From Tetrastigma voinierianum (Eukaryota > Streptophyta > Magnoliopsida > Vitales > Vitaceae), in contig JAEQBH010006860.1 of NCBI GenBank assembly GCA_016808115.1, positions 85,015 to 149,014 of the forward strand: DNA of 64,000 nucleotides. Reading direction: 5' to 3'. The translations under genes were made by a program, and so were the position numbers. Every line of letters begins with the position of its first letter. Positions within the stretch are counted from its first letter, which is position 1. Positions 43,501 through 58,500 of the stretch are shown piece after piece. Under the pieces are notes generated by a model that did no database searches, had not been told where the DNA came from, and saw only the letters and a program-made list of their open reading frames with translations.

Positions 43501-46500
43501 ACTCGCCCACAAAGCCACCTCACCACCGCCACTCGGGCCACCTCCACTCCTGGCCATCGGCCACTCGGGCCACACTCGCCACCGTCAATCGCACCGGGCT
43601 GCATCGCCACCGCCTCAATCGCCACTCTACCAATCGCCACCGGCCAACGCCCACCCACCACCGCCACTCCTGGCCAATCGCCACCCACCACCGCCACCGC
43701 TACATCGCCACTCTGGGCCAATCGTCACTGGCTACATCGCCACTGCCTCAATCGCCACTGGCTCATCGCCACTGCTCAATCGCCACTGGGCTACATCGTC
43801 CACTCGGCTCAATCGCCACCGGGGCTCACTCCGCCACTGGGCCACATCGCCACTCTGGGCCTCAATCGCCCACTCCGCTACAACGCCCACTCGCCCCAAC
43901 CGCCACTCCGCCATCACCACTCGGCTCACCGCGCCACTCGCCCAATCGCCCACCGGGCTCACCCGCCACCAAGACTCGCCACTCGGCCCAACCCACTGGC
44001 CAAACGCCACTCCGCCCACCGCTCACTGCCCAATCGCACTCGGCTATTACACCCACACACTCCTGCGCCAACCGCCCACTCGGGCTACCCGCCACTCGCC
44101 CCCCAATCGCCACTCGGGCCTCGGGCCGCCACCCGGCCCACCGCCACTCGGGGCTCAACCGCCACCTACACATCGCCACTTTCTGGCTCAACGCGCCACT
44201 GCACATAACGCGCCACTCGGCCTCAATCGCCCACTGGGCTTTAATCGCTCACTCCGGGCCAATCGCCACTCGGCCAGTGGCCAACGCTATCCCGCTCAAT
44301 CGCGCCACTGGGCCACACCGCCACTGGGCCACATCGCCCACTCGGCTCCAACTCCGCCACCCGACCCACGGATCCCGGCCACATCCGCCCACCAGGGCCC
44401 AACGCCCACCCACACAACGCCACCCGGCCCCAATCGCCACTTGGCCACGCTCACTCCTACTCAATCCCCACCCCCGCCACAACTACCACCCCGGCCCAAT
44501 CGCCACTTGGCTAACGCTCACTCTACTTAATCGCACTGCTCACCCCACCGGGCCTCACCGCCACTCGGCCAACGCCACTCGCCCAATCGCCACTCGGGCT
44601 ACACCGGCCACCGGGCCATCGCCACGCCCAATCGGCCACCCGCCCCACGGACCTACTACATCGCCACTCGGGCCAATCGCCACCGGCTGGCAATACTCGC
44701 CCAATCGCCACCCGGCCATCGCTACTCCCCGCTTCAATCGTCACTTCGCCCGGGCTACAATGCCACCCCCGGGCCACCGCTCACTGGCCACCGCCACTGC
44801 TACTAACGCCACTCGGCCACCGCTCACTGCGGCGATATCGCCACTCCGGGCCAATTCGCCACTTCTAAGCATAACGCACTTCTACCAATCGCCACTCGGG
44901 CTACATCGCACGGCCAATCGCCACTCACTACACGCCCACTCTACCACCGCCACTCGCCACATCGCCACTCTGGCCAATCGCCACCGCCAACGCCCACCGC
45001 CCAATCGCCACCTGGCCACATCACACCGCCCAATCGCCCACCGGGCCCTCAATCGCCACCGGCTCAATCCACCGGCCACCGCCACCCTACCAATCGCCAC
45101 CGCTGGCAACGCCCACCCACCACCGCCACTGCTCAATCGCCACGGCCACACCCGCCACTCTAGCCAATCGCCACTCGGCCACCGCCACTCGGGCCACCGC
45201 CACCGGGCCTCCCCAATCGCCACCGGCTCAATCGCCACCGGGCTGGCCACCGCCACCGGCCCCAATCGCCCACTCCGGGCTACCCCGCCCACCTCCGGCC
45301 CACCGCCCACCGGCTCAATCGCCACTCTGGCGCCAGCGGGCCACCCGCCAATCGCCACTGGCCATAACGCCTCACTCCTCCGCCAATCGCCACGGCCATT
45401 ATCACACGGCCAATCGCCACTCTGGCCATCAGCACCTCGTCCAACGCCATCAGGCGCCAAGATCGCCACTCGCTCAATCGCCACTCCTGGCCAATCGCCA
45501 CTCGCTACATCGCCACTCACACAACGGCCACCCGGCCAATCGCCACTGGCCATCGCCACTCGGCCACCGCCACCGGCCAATCGCCACGCCAATCACCACC
45601 GGCTACAACGCCACTCGGCCAATCGGCCACTCGACTCAATCGCCCACTCGGGCTACATCGCCCACTCCTGGCCACCGCCACTCGGCCTCAACCCGCCACC
45701 CGGGCCACACGGCCACTCGGCCCACCGCCACCCACCAACCGCCCACCGCCCCACCACCCGCCACTCCCCGCCCACCCGCCACTCGGCCCAATCGCACTCG
45801 GGCCCACCGCCACTTGGCTCAATCGCCACCGGCCAACCCACTCGCCACCGCCCACTTACCACTCCACCCGCGCCGTGGCTAATCGCCACTGGCCAACGCA
45901 ATCCCTCGCTCACCGCCACTCCGGCCACACGCCTACTCCGGCTACATCGCTACCTCCTGGCCAATCGCACTACCCTAACGGACTCGGCTACATCGCCACT
46001 AGGCCTCAATCGCCACTCCGGGCTGGCAACGCCCACTCGCCCAATCGCCACTGGCTACATCGCTCACTTCCTGGGCCTAATCCCCACTCTGGGCCACAAC
46101 GCCACTCTGGCCAATCGCCACTCTGGCCACCCGCCACTCGGCCTCAACTGCCACTCGGGCCCACCGCCACTCGCCCCCAATCGCCACTGGCCACCACCCG
46201 CTCAACTCCGCCACTGGCCACACCGCCTCATCGGGCCACGCCACCGCTCAATCGCCACCCGGCCAATGACCCTGGCCATCGCCACCGACTCAATCGCCAC
46301 TGGGCTACAGCGCCACTCTACCAATCGCTCACTCCTGGGCTCATCGCACTCCCGCCAATCGCCACTCCTACTACACGCCACCGGCCCACCGCCACTCCGG
46401 GTCTCAATCGCCACCGGGCCACAACGCCCACCGGGCCCACCGCCCACTCTGGCCACATCGCCACCTGGGCCAATCGCCACCGGGCTGGCCAACGCCCACT

Positions 46501-49500
46501 CTGGCCTCACCCGCCACTCGGGCTACACGCCACTGCTCAATCGCCACTCACATGCAACGCTCTCGCCCACCGCCCACTGGGCCACATCGGGTCACCCTCC
46601 CGCCACCGCCACTCCGGCCCTCATCCCGCCACTCGGCCACCCGCACCGGCCACACCGCCCACTCCGCCGCCCCACCCCACACCCTGGCCACAACGCCCAC
46701 TCCGGCCCTAATCGCCCACTCTACCAATCGCCACTCTGGGCCACACCGCCACTCTGGCCACCGCCACTACTACCGCTCACTCGGCCCAATCGCCACTGGC
46801 CAATCGCTACTCGGCTCCACCGCCACTGGCCACACCGCCCACTCGCCACCGCCACTCCTGGGCCAAGACCGTCACTCCGCCAATCGCCACTCGCTCAATC
46901 GCCACTCGCCACTTCCACTGCCACGGCACCCGGCTCAATCGCCACTCCCGGCCATAACGCCACGGCCAATCGCCACGGCCAATCGCCACTTCTGGCTTAC
47001 ACCGCCACCGGCCAATCCCCACTCTCTGGCTACCCGCGCCACTCTGGCCAATCGCCACTCTGGCCAACCCCACCTGGCCACATCACCACCCGCCTCAACT
47101 CCGCCACCGGGCCAACGCCCACTCCTAGCTCACCCGCCAGCACTACCACATCGCCACTGGCCACCGCCACTCTACCACCGCCACTCTACTACAACGGCCA
47201 CCCAATAATCGCACGGCCATATCACCTCACTGCCAATCGCCACTCTAAGCTATTAGGCCACTCGGGCTCACCGCCACTCGGCTGGCAACGCCCACACCCG
47301 CCCAATCGCCACTCGACCCACCCGTCCCTGGCCATCGCCACTCTACCAATCACACCGCCAACGCCCACTCGGCCTCAATCGCCACTCGGCCAATACCTCG
47401 CCAGGTCGGGGCCACTCGCTCCTCAATCGCCACCGCCCAATCGCCACTCTGGGCGACCTCACCACTCTCCCATTGAGCAACGCCTACCTCGGGCCTCACC
47501 GCCACTCGGCCCACCGCGCCACTTGGCCCAATCTGGCCACTCTGGCCACAACGCCCACCTCCTGGCCAACTCGCCACTGGCTACATCACCACCGCCAATC
47601 GCCACCGGCCACAACGCCACTGGCCAATCGCCACGGCTACACGCCACACCTGGCCAATCGCCACTGACCCACCTCCGTTCTGGGCCACATCGCCACTCCT
47701 CCGGCTGGGAATCGCCACACGGCCACAACGCCTCACTCCTAGCCAATCCGCCACTCCGCCCACAGCCCCCGCTAGCCGCCACCCGCCCACCGCCACCTGG
47801 CCAACCGCCACCGGTTTAATCACCACCGGCCACAACGCCCACCGGGCCTCAATCGCCACCGGCTCCTCAATCGCCACCGCCAACGCTCACTCAGGCTCAA
47901 TCGCCCAGGCTCACAGTCTCTGGCCACATCGCCACTCTGGCTTTAACGCCACTCTACCAATCGCCACCAGCCACAGCTCACCTGGCCAATCGCCACCGGG
48001 CCACACCCACCGGGCTCACCGGCCACCGGGCCACACCGCCCACTACCAATCGCCACCGGGCCACACCGCCACCGCTCCTCACCGCCACTACCAATCGCCA
48101 CTCTGCCACAACAACGCCACCCAGCCTCACTGCTTTCACTCTACTAATCGCCACTCTAGCCACCGCCACTCGGCTACATCGCCACTGCTCACACCGCTCT
48201 CACTGGGCTACATCGCCACTCTCCGTCTCACCGCCACTCGCCACGCCACCACCAATCGCTCACTGGCCACACCACCGACCAATCGCCACTGCCCAATCGC
48301 CACTTCCTAGCTACATCGCCACTCCGGCTCAATCGCCACTCGCATAACGCCTACTCTCCGCCCTCACCGCCACTCTCCCACTACATCGGTCACTCACCAT
48401 CACACTCCGGGCCTCACCGCCCACCTCCCAGCCACCGCCCACTGGCCACCGCCCACTCCGGGCTCAACTCGCCACCGGCCACAACGCCACTCGGCCCACC
48501 GCCACTCTGGCCCAATCGCCACCGGCTACACCGCCACTCTGGCCACCCGCCACTGGCCACCGCCCACTCCGCCACCGCTACTCTCGGCCACCGCCACTCG
48601 GCCAATCGCCACTCTGGCCAATCGCCACCCGGCTACATCGCTCACTCCTGGCTCCACCGGCCACCACACAACGCCACTCCCGCCAATCGCCACTGGCCAT
48701 CGCCACTCGGGCCAATCGCCACCGGCCATAACGCACTCGCCACCGCCACTGGCTACACCGCCACTGCAATACACGCACCGGGCCACCGCCACTCGCCACG
48801 GACCCTACTACATCGCACGCTACTGGGGGGCTCACCGCCACTGGCCACAACGCCCACTCCACCACCGCCACTGGCCACACGCCACTCGGGCTCAATCCCC
48901 ACTCGGCTGGCAACGCCACTTCCTACCAATCGCCACTTCGGGCCACAACGCCACTGCAACACCGCCACTCCGGCCACCGCCACCGGCCCTCAATCGCCAC
49001 TACAGAACGCTACTCGCCACCGCTACTGGTTACACCCGCTTGACTCGGGCTGGCATCACACTCTCCCGGCTCCACCTCCGCACCCGGCCTAACGGACCTC
49101 TACTACATCGCCACTCCCTGGGCCCACCGCTCACCCACACAAGGCACACCCACAATCGCCACTCTGGGCCTGCATCGCCACTCTGGCCAACCCGCCCACT
49201 CCCCGGCTACACGCCACTCGGGCTCACATCGCCACTCTACCAACCGCCACCGGCCACTAACGCCCACTCGGCTCACCGCCCACGGCCATCCTCCGGCACT
49301 CGGGCCACCGCCACTCGGCCACAACGCCACTCTCCGCGGCCAATCGCTCACTGGGCCACCGCCACTCGGCTCAATCGCCACCGGGCCACACCGCCACCCG
49401 GCCCAATCGCCCACTCGGGCCACACTTCGCCACTTCTACCAATCGCCACTCGCTACAACGCCACTCGCCCTAATCGCCACTCGGCTACATCAAGCCATTT

Positions 49501-52500
49501 CTCTACTAATCGCCACTCCGCCTGACCGCCACTCCTGGGCCAACCGCCACCTCCGGGCTACACCGCCCACTCTACTCAACCCACACTCACATAACGCCCA
49601 CCCGGCCTCAACCGCCCACCGGGCTCCACCGCCACTGGCCACACCGCCACCAGCCCAACCCGCCACCGGGCCACCTCCTCGCCACCGCCCACCCGCCACT
49701 CCGGCCTCAATCGCCACCTGGCCACCGCCACTCTGGCCACACCGCCACCCGCCTCACCGCTACTCCCCCGGTTACCCCGCCACCTGGCTCACCGCCCACT
49801 CTGGGCCTAACCGCCACCGGCCACATGGCCACTCGCCAACCGCCCACCGGCCACCAGCCCACCCGGCCCACCCGCCACTGGGCTCCACCGCCCACTCTGG
49901 CCACCGCCACTCCTGGGCTTCACCGCCACTCGCCACCGCCACTCGCCACCGCCACCAGTTACATCGCTCACTCGGCTCACCGCCACTGCTCAATCGCCAC
50001 TCACATCGCTACTCTACATAACGCCACTCGGCTCAATCGCCACCGGCCAATATCGCCACTCGGCCAATCGCCACTCTGGCCATCAATCGCCACTGGCCAA
50101 TCACCCCACTGGCCAACGCTCACTCCGCCTCAATCGCCACCGACTCAATCGCCACTCCGGCTACATCGCCACTCCACACCGCCACTTCTACCACCGCCAT
50201 CGGGCTACATCGCCACCGGGCTCAATCGCCACTTCTGGCCATCGCCACTCGCCACACTCACATCGCCACTGGCCAATCGCCACTCGGCTCAATCGCCACC
50301 CGGCTCACTCGCCACCGGCCAACGCCCACTCGGGCCAATCGCCACCGGGCGACCGCCACTACCAATCGCCACTTGGCCATAACGCAACTCGCTTCATCGC
50401 ACTCGGCTACAATCACGCCACTCCCCTGGCCATCGCCACTCCTGGCCAATCGCCACCGACCCCACGGACCCCACACGCTCACCAGCTCAATCGCCACCCA
50501 CTACAACGCCCACTCGGCCAATCGCCACCGGGCCGCCACGCCACCGGCCAATCCCCACGGCCATAACGCCACTCCTACCAATCGCCACTCGGCCATAACG
50601 CCTACGGCCACTCTCCCGCTACTCGGCCACCGCACTTCGCCTCACCGCCACTCTGGCCATAACGCCACTCGCCAACGCGACTCGCTACACCGCACCGGCT
50701 GGCATCGCCACTGGCCACCGCCACTGGGCCACGGACCTCGCACGCCACTCGACCACCGCTACGGCCAGGCACGGCCAATCGCTACTGGCTATCGCCATCC
50801 CTGGCCAATCGCCATCGGGCTACAATGCCACTTTGGCCAATCGGCCACTTCTACCAATCGCTACCGGCTGGCTGGTCGCCACTCGGGCCTCACCGCCACG
50901 GGCCATCGCCACTCTCCTCCGGCCCAATCGGCGCCACCGCTCACCGCCACGCACAATCGCCACCGGCCTCAATCGCCACTGGGCCTCAATCGCCACCGGC
51001 CACAACGCCTACTCGCCAATCACACATGACCGCCACTTTACCAACCGCTCACTCGGCCAACGCAATCCCCGCTTCACCGCCATCCGGGCTGGCACCGGCC
51101 ACTCCGGCCATCGCCACCTCCCGCCCCACCGCCACTGACCCCACCGGACTCGGCCACCGCCACTCGCCAGCTCAATCGCCACCGGGCCACAACGCCCACT
51201 CGCCACTCGCCACGGCCATCGCCACGGCCAATCCCCACTCGCCACAACGCCACTCGTCACCGCCATCGGGTTACACGCCCACTCGCTCAATCGCTCACTC
51301 GCCTCACCGCCACTCTCCGCCCCCACCGCCACTCCCCGCCAACGCCACTCGCTCAATCGCCACTCCTGGCCACACCGCCATCGCACCGGGCCATCGCCAC
51401 TCGCACCAATCGCCACCCGCTCACCGGACCCTCGGCTGGGCATCGCCACTTCCTCACTCAATCGCCACTGGGCTACAGCGCCGGCCTGCTCAATCGCCAT
51501 CACTGGGTTAAGATCGCTCACTCCGCTCAATCGCCACCCTGGGCGCGACACAAATGCCACTCCTACCACCCGCCACTCTACCAACCGGCCACTCCCGGCC
51601 ACAACGCCCACTCCTACCAACCCGCCCACTGGCCATATCGCTCACCGGCCTCAACCGCCACCGGGCCACACCCGCCACTCGGCTCAACCGCCACTCGCAC
51701 AACGCCCCGCCCCCCAATCGCCACTCGGGCTACATCGCCACGGGCTATCGCACTCTACCACCCGGCCACTTCTGGCCAATCGCCACTGGCCACACCGCCC
51801 ACTCGCCGGCCACCGCCACCGGCCAACGCCACTTCGCCACCGCCACTCGGCCCAACTCGCCACTCTGGCCATGTCCGCCACTCGGGCCTAATCGCCACTC
51901 GGCCACCTCGCCACCCCCGGGCTCACCGCCACTCCTCCGGCCCCGCCACGGCCACGCCCACTCTGGCTACACCGCTCACTGGGCCCTCAATCGCTCACCC
52001 GCTGCGAACGCCCACTCCTCGGCTCCCCAACCGCCCACTTCTGGCCCTCAATCGCCACCCGGCCACACCGCCACTCGGCCCCCAATCGCCAGCCCACCGG
52101 GGCCACCACACCGGCCAATCGCCACTCCTACCAATCTCCACTCCTACTACATCGCCACTCTACCAATCGCCACCGGGCTACAACGCCCACTCGCTCACCG
52201 CACTCGGGCTCACCGCCACTCGGGCCACCGCTCACTGCTCAATCCCCACTCGGCCACCCGCCACTCCCGGGCTCAACCGCCACCGGCTCAATCCCGACTC
52301 GGCTACATCACCACCCGCCACCGCCACTGCTACAACGCCCACCCGCTCACCGCTACTTCCAGCTACACGCCGCCACCCAGCCATCGCACTTCGCCACCGC
52401 ACTGGCCAACGCTACTCCTACTTAATCGCCACTCTAGCTACATCACCACTCGTCTCTCAATCGCCACCGGGCTGGCTAACGCCCACTCGCCTCAATCGCC

Positions 52501-55500
52501 ACCGGGCCAGCAACGCCCACACCGGCCCAATCGCCACCGACCTCACCACTGCCCCCCCGGGCCACACGCCCACTCCGGCTCCAATCAGCCACCGCCTGCC
52601 AACGCCCACCCCTACCACCGCCACTCACCACCGCTCACTTTGGCTCAATCGCCACTGTTGATAACGCCACCCGCTCACCGCCACTCCTGGCTACACTCAC
52701 CACCCGGCTCAATCGCCACTCGGGCCACAACGGCACTCGGCTCAACCCGCCACTCTGGCTACAATGCCACGGCCAATCGCCACTGACCCAATCGCCTCGG
52801 CCATCGCCTACCCGCAATCGCCACACCTGCCATAACGCCTACTGGCCAATCGCCACTCGCTCACAGCCGGCGAGGTCGCTCATTCGTCTCACCGCTCACT
52901 CGGCCCACCGCCACTGGGCGACCACCACTCTACATAACGCTCACTCCTGGCCATCGCACCACAATCGCCATCCTAGCTACAACGCCCACCAGGCCTGACC
53001 GCCGCCAGGGGCCCACAAATTTCATCGCCGCCACCGGGCTTAATCGCCACTGGCCAATCGCCACCCGCCTACAAAGCCACCCGGCCAATCGTCACTACGG
53101 CTACACTCCACTTCTACTCATGGCCACTCATTACACCGCCACTCGCCAATCGCCACCGGGCCACATCGCCACCGGTCTCAATCGGCCACTCACTAATCGC
53201 CACTCACCACCGCCACTCCTGCCACAACGCCACCTACCATCGCCACTCTACCAATCGCCACCGCCCAATCGCCACCGCCACGCCACCCGGGCCAATCGTC
53301 ACTCATTGCCATCGCCACTGCCTCAATCGCCCACTGGCCATCGCCACTCGGCCAATCGCACCCGGCATCACACTGACCACCGCACTGGCCACCGCCACCC
53401 GGCCATCGCCACCCGGCTCACCCGCCACTCCTCCGCTGGCAACGCCTGGCCCCGCCCCAATCGCCACTACATCGGGCCACCACCACCGCCACTTCCCACC
53501 CGCCACACCCGGCCAATCGCCACTCGCCGCTACACCGCCACGGCCAATCGCCACTCGGCCATAACGCTTCACTCCTGGGCCAATCCGCCACCTGCTCAAT
53601 CGGCCACTGCCACAATCGCCACCCGGCCAATCGTCACTCGGCCACTCGCGCCCACCGCCACCGCCACTCGGGCCAATCGCCACCGGGCCACCGCCACCGG
53701 CCACCGCCACTGGCCATCGCGCCCACTCGCTCAATCGCCACTCGGCCAACAACGCCCACTTCACGCCAATCGCCACTCGTTTAATCGCCATCACGCTCAA
53801 TCGCACTGGTTACATCGCAATCCCGCTCAACCCGCCCACTCTGGCTACACCGCCACTCCCGCCTGGCCACCGCCACCTCCTGGCCTCAACCGCCACTGAC
53901 CCCACCGGATCCCCACACATCGCCCACTCCACAGGGCCCACCGCCACCTGGCCACAACGCCACTCCTGGCCACCGCCACCCACACACCGCCACTCCTCCG
54001 GGCTCAACTCCCACCCCTCGGCTACAACGCCCACTCCTCGCCCACCGCACTCCACTACACGCCTACTTCCGCTCAATCGCCACTCGGGCCACAATGCCAC
54101 CCACCAATCGCCACCCGACCACCGCCCCTGGCCACCGCCACTCGCAATCGCCACACGCCACAACGCCACTGGGTCATCGCCACTGCTCACACCCCCGCTA
54201 TATCGCCACTCACAATCGCCACTGCCCAATCGCCACTTGGCAATCACCACAAGAGCACGCCACTGCTCCACCGCCACTGGCTCCTCAATCGCCACTGGGC
54301 TACAACGCCCACCAGGCCTCAATCGCCACTCAGGGCCTCACACTCTGGCCACATCGCACTCGCCTTGACCGCCCACTCCTGGCCAACCGCCCACCCACCT
54401 GGCCGTGGGTGCCACTCCTGGCCAACCCACCGGGCTACACCCACTCCGGGCCCACGGCCACCTCCTGGCCACACCCCGCCCACCCGGCCAATCACACCGG
54501 GCCACATCGCCACTCGTCTCAATCGCACTCATGACCGCCACTCAAACACCGCCACTTCTGGCCACAACGCCACCCAACCACCTGCCACTCGGCTCAATCG
54601 CCACCGGGCCCAATCGCCACTCCGCCACGCCACCGCTCAATCAGCCACCGGCTACATCGCCACCGCCCCGCAATCGCCACTGGCTCACCCTCCACGGCCA
54701 ATCGCCACTGGCCACATCGCCACTGACCACCGCCACTTCGGCTCAATCGCCACTCCCCGCCACATCGCCACCTCCGGCTCAATCGCCCACCGCCACAACG
54801 CCCACTCGCCCCAACTCCGCCACCGGGCTACATCGTCACTGGCCATCGCCACCCACACCGCCCACCGGGCTCGACCGCCACTGCCACATCACCACCGGCT
54901 CAATCGCCACCGCCATAACGCCACTCTGGCCATCACCACTGGCCAATCGCCACTCGGGCTACACCGCCACGGCTCACCGCCACTGGCTGGCTCTCGCCAC
55001 TCGGCTCAATCGCCACTCGGCTCAATCGCCACCGGGCCATCGCCACCGGCCAATCGCTACCCGGGCCATCGCCATTTCGGCTCAATCGCCACTCGGCCGG
55101 CTAACGCCACGGCCAATCGCCACGCGATCGCCACGGGCCCACTCGCCACTGCTATAACGCAACTCGCCCAATCGCCACTCGGGCTACAACTCGCCCACCC
55201 GGGGGCTGGCACCGCCACTCTGGCCTCAACCCGCCACCCTCCGACACGGACCCCCTCGGGCCACACCCAGCCCACTGGCCCACCGCCACTCGCCACACAA
55301 CGCCCACTTCGCCCCAATCGCCACCGGCCACATCGCGCCACCCGCCTCAATCCCCACTCCGGCTGGCTAACGCCACTTCGGGCTCAATCGCCACTCGCTA
55401 CAACGCTACTCGGGCTCAATCGCCACTCTGGCCAATTTCGCGCACCGGGCCTCACCGCACTGCCATAACGCCACTCGCTCACCGCCACTGGCCACCGCCA

Positions 55501-58500
55501 TCGGGCTACATCGCCACTCTACCACCGCCACCCGGCCACCGGACCCTCGGCTACATCGCCACTTCTGGCCAATCGCCACTGCCAAGGGCCACTCTGGCCA
55601 ATCGCCACTCACGGCCATCGCACTTCCGGGCCAATCGCCACGGCCAATGCCACTCTACCACCGCTCACTCCTGGCCAATCGCACTCTACATACACCGCCC
55701 ACTCTGGCCAATCGCCACCCCCGGGCCAAGATCGCCCACCCGGGCTCACCGGCCACCGGGGCCAACGCCCACCCGCCAATCGCCCACTCGGGCCATGACC
55801 CGCCACTCACCAACTCGCCACCGGCTGCCAACGCCCACCGCCTCACCGCCACTCGCCATACCGCCACTGCCCAATCGCCACTGGCATAACGCTACTTCGC
55901 CAATCGCCACTCGGCTACACCGCCACTGGGCCAATCGCCACTGCTCAACCGCCACTCACCAATCGCCACTCCGGCCACCGCCACTCGCCAATCGCCACTC
56001 TCGCCAACGCCTACCGGCCATCGCCACTCGCTCAATCGCCACCGGCTACACCGCCACGGGCCAATCGCCACGGCTATTTTTCAGCCACTTCTGGGCCAAT
56101 CGCCACTTGGCCACCCGCCACTCTGGCCAATCCGCCACTCGCCGGCTACACCGCCACTCTACCAATCGCTCACTCACACCCTCGCCACCGCCCAATCGCC
56201 ACTACCAATCTCCACTCGGCTACATCGCCCACCGGGCCCAATCGCCCACCCGGCCACAATAACGCCACCCGGCCAATCGGCCACCGGGCTCAATCGCCAC
56301 TCTGGCCACACCGCCCACTCTGCTCAATCGGCCACTTCTGGCCATAACGCTCACTCCGCCCACCGGGGCCACCCGCCCATCCGCCCACCTACCACCGCCA
56401 CTGGGCCCAACCGCCACCGCCACAACGCCCACTTCCTACCAACCGCCACCGGCCACACCACCACTGGGCTCAATCGCCCACCGGCCACAACGCCACTTCG
56501 GCCACCGCCACTGCTACAACGCCCACACGGCCCAATCGCACTCGACTCACCCGGGCTTCTGGCCATCGCGCTCACTCGCCCCACCGCCACTCGGGCCATA
56601 ACGGCCACTCCGGCTCAACCGCCACTCGCTCAATGTCGGCCATCGCCACGGCTCAATCACTCCTGGCCAATCGCCACCCGCTGAATCACCACCGCCAACG
56701 CCACTCTGGCCGGTCTCCACTGGGCCACCGCCACTCGCTCAATCGCCACTCCTGGGCCACTAATGTGCCACTGGGTTCAACCGCTCACCTCGGGCCACAT
56801 CACCACCCGCCCACCGCCCACTGGCCACAACGCCCACTCGGGCCCAATCGCCCACTCTGGGCCTACAACGCCACACCGCCCTCAACCGCCCACCGACTCC
56901 TCACCGCCCTCCACTACACGCCACCGGGCCAAACCGCCACACGGCTACAACGCCCACTGCTCCAATCGCCACTGGCTCAATAGCCCTCGAAGAGTAGTCA
57001 GCCACTCTACTCAATCGCCACTCGGCTCAATCGCCACTTCACACCTCACCACTCGGGGCCACAACGCCCACTCCGGCTCAATCGCCACTCGCCAATCGAC
57101 CGCCCACCGGGGCCACAACGCCTACCAGGCTCAATCGCCACCAGGCCTCACCACTCCCCAGCCACGCCACTGCCGACCACTCTACCAATCGCCACTGCCT
57201 ACAAAGCCACTGCTCAACTCCGCCACTCGGGCTACACCTCCACTCTGGCCATCGGCCACTGGCCTACACCGCCCACTGGCCAATCGCCACCGGGCTACAT
57301 CGCCACCGTCTCACCCGCCACCGGGGCTTAATCGCCACCCACCCTCAATCGCCACCTGGCCAACGCCCACCCACCAACCGCTCACACTCTGGCCAACTCC
57401 GCCACTGGCCCAACCGCCACTGGCTACATCGCCACCGGCTCAATCGCCACTTACATCGCGCCACTCGGTCTTCACACCGCCACTGGGCTCACCGCCACTC
57501 TACCACCGCCACTCCGGCTACATCGCCACTCGGCCCAATCGCCACCGCTACAACGCCCACTCCCCGCCCCCAATCGCCACCGCCACACCGTCACCCGGCC
57601 CAACTCGCCCACTCACCAATCGCCACCGGCCTCACCGCCACTGGCCACCGCCACCGCTCACACTCGCCATTGCCATAACGCCCACCCGGGCTCACCGGCC
57701 ACTCCGGCCTCAACCGCCACTCTACACCGCCACTGGCCCCAATCGCCACCCGGCCACTCGCCACTGGGCCCACCGCCACCCGGGCCACCCCCGCCCACCC
57801 CGGGCTCCAATCGCCACCGGCCAATCTCCACCTCGCCACATCGCCACCGGCCACCCACTGGCCACAACGCCCACTCGGCCATCGCTCACTCGGGCTCAAT
57901 CGCCACTGGGCCATGCACCGCCACTTCTACTCAATCGCCACTCCCGCCAATCCCCACTCCTGGCCATCGCGCCACTCGGCCCACCGCCACTGGCTACAAC
58001 GCCCACCGGGCTCACCCGCCCACCAGCTACATCGCCCACCGGCCAATCGCCACTGCCCAATCTCCACTGGCCACAACGCCACTCGGGCCTTCACCGCTCA
58101 CTCTGGCCACATCAACACCACTGGGCTTCAATCACATCGGGCTATTAATCGCCACTTCCTACTAATCGGCCACTTGTCATGGAACGCCTGCTTGATCGGC
58201 CTTCCAATCACTTGACTCCAATCGCCCGCCACATCGCCACCCACAATCGCCACTGGCCACAACGCTACCGGCCACCGCACGGCTACACGCCACGCCCAAT
58301 CGCCACTGGCCATAACGCTCACTCGCCCACCGCCACCTCCGCTACATCAATGGTCATTTCCTGGCCACCGCCACTTCTGGCCAATCGCCACCCACACCGC
58401 GACTGGCTACACCGCCACTTCCATATACCGCCACACTGCTCACCGCCACTCGGCACAACGCCACTCGCTCAATCGCCACTCGCCACCGCGCCGGGCTACA

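Noticed and set aside
43047..47819. A 1590-codon open reading frame on the plus strand
   Set aside because: It lies wholly inside the 16-bp repeat. Units of 15, 16 and 17 bp move through all frames, codon positions are not conserved, and the product is only P, T, S, H, A, R, N, L and G in repeat order. It is open because the monomer rarely forms stop codons.
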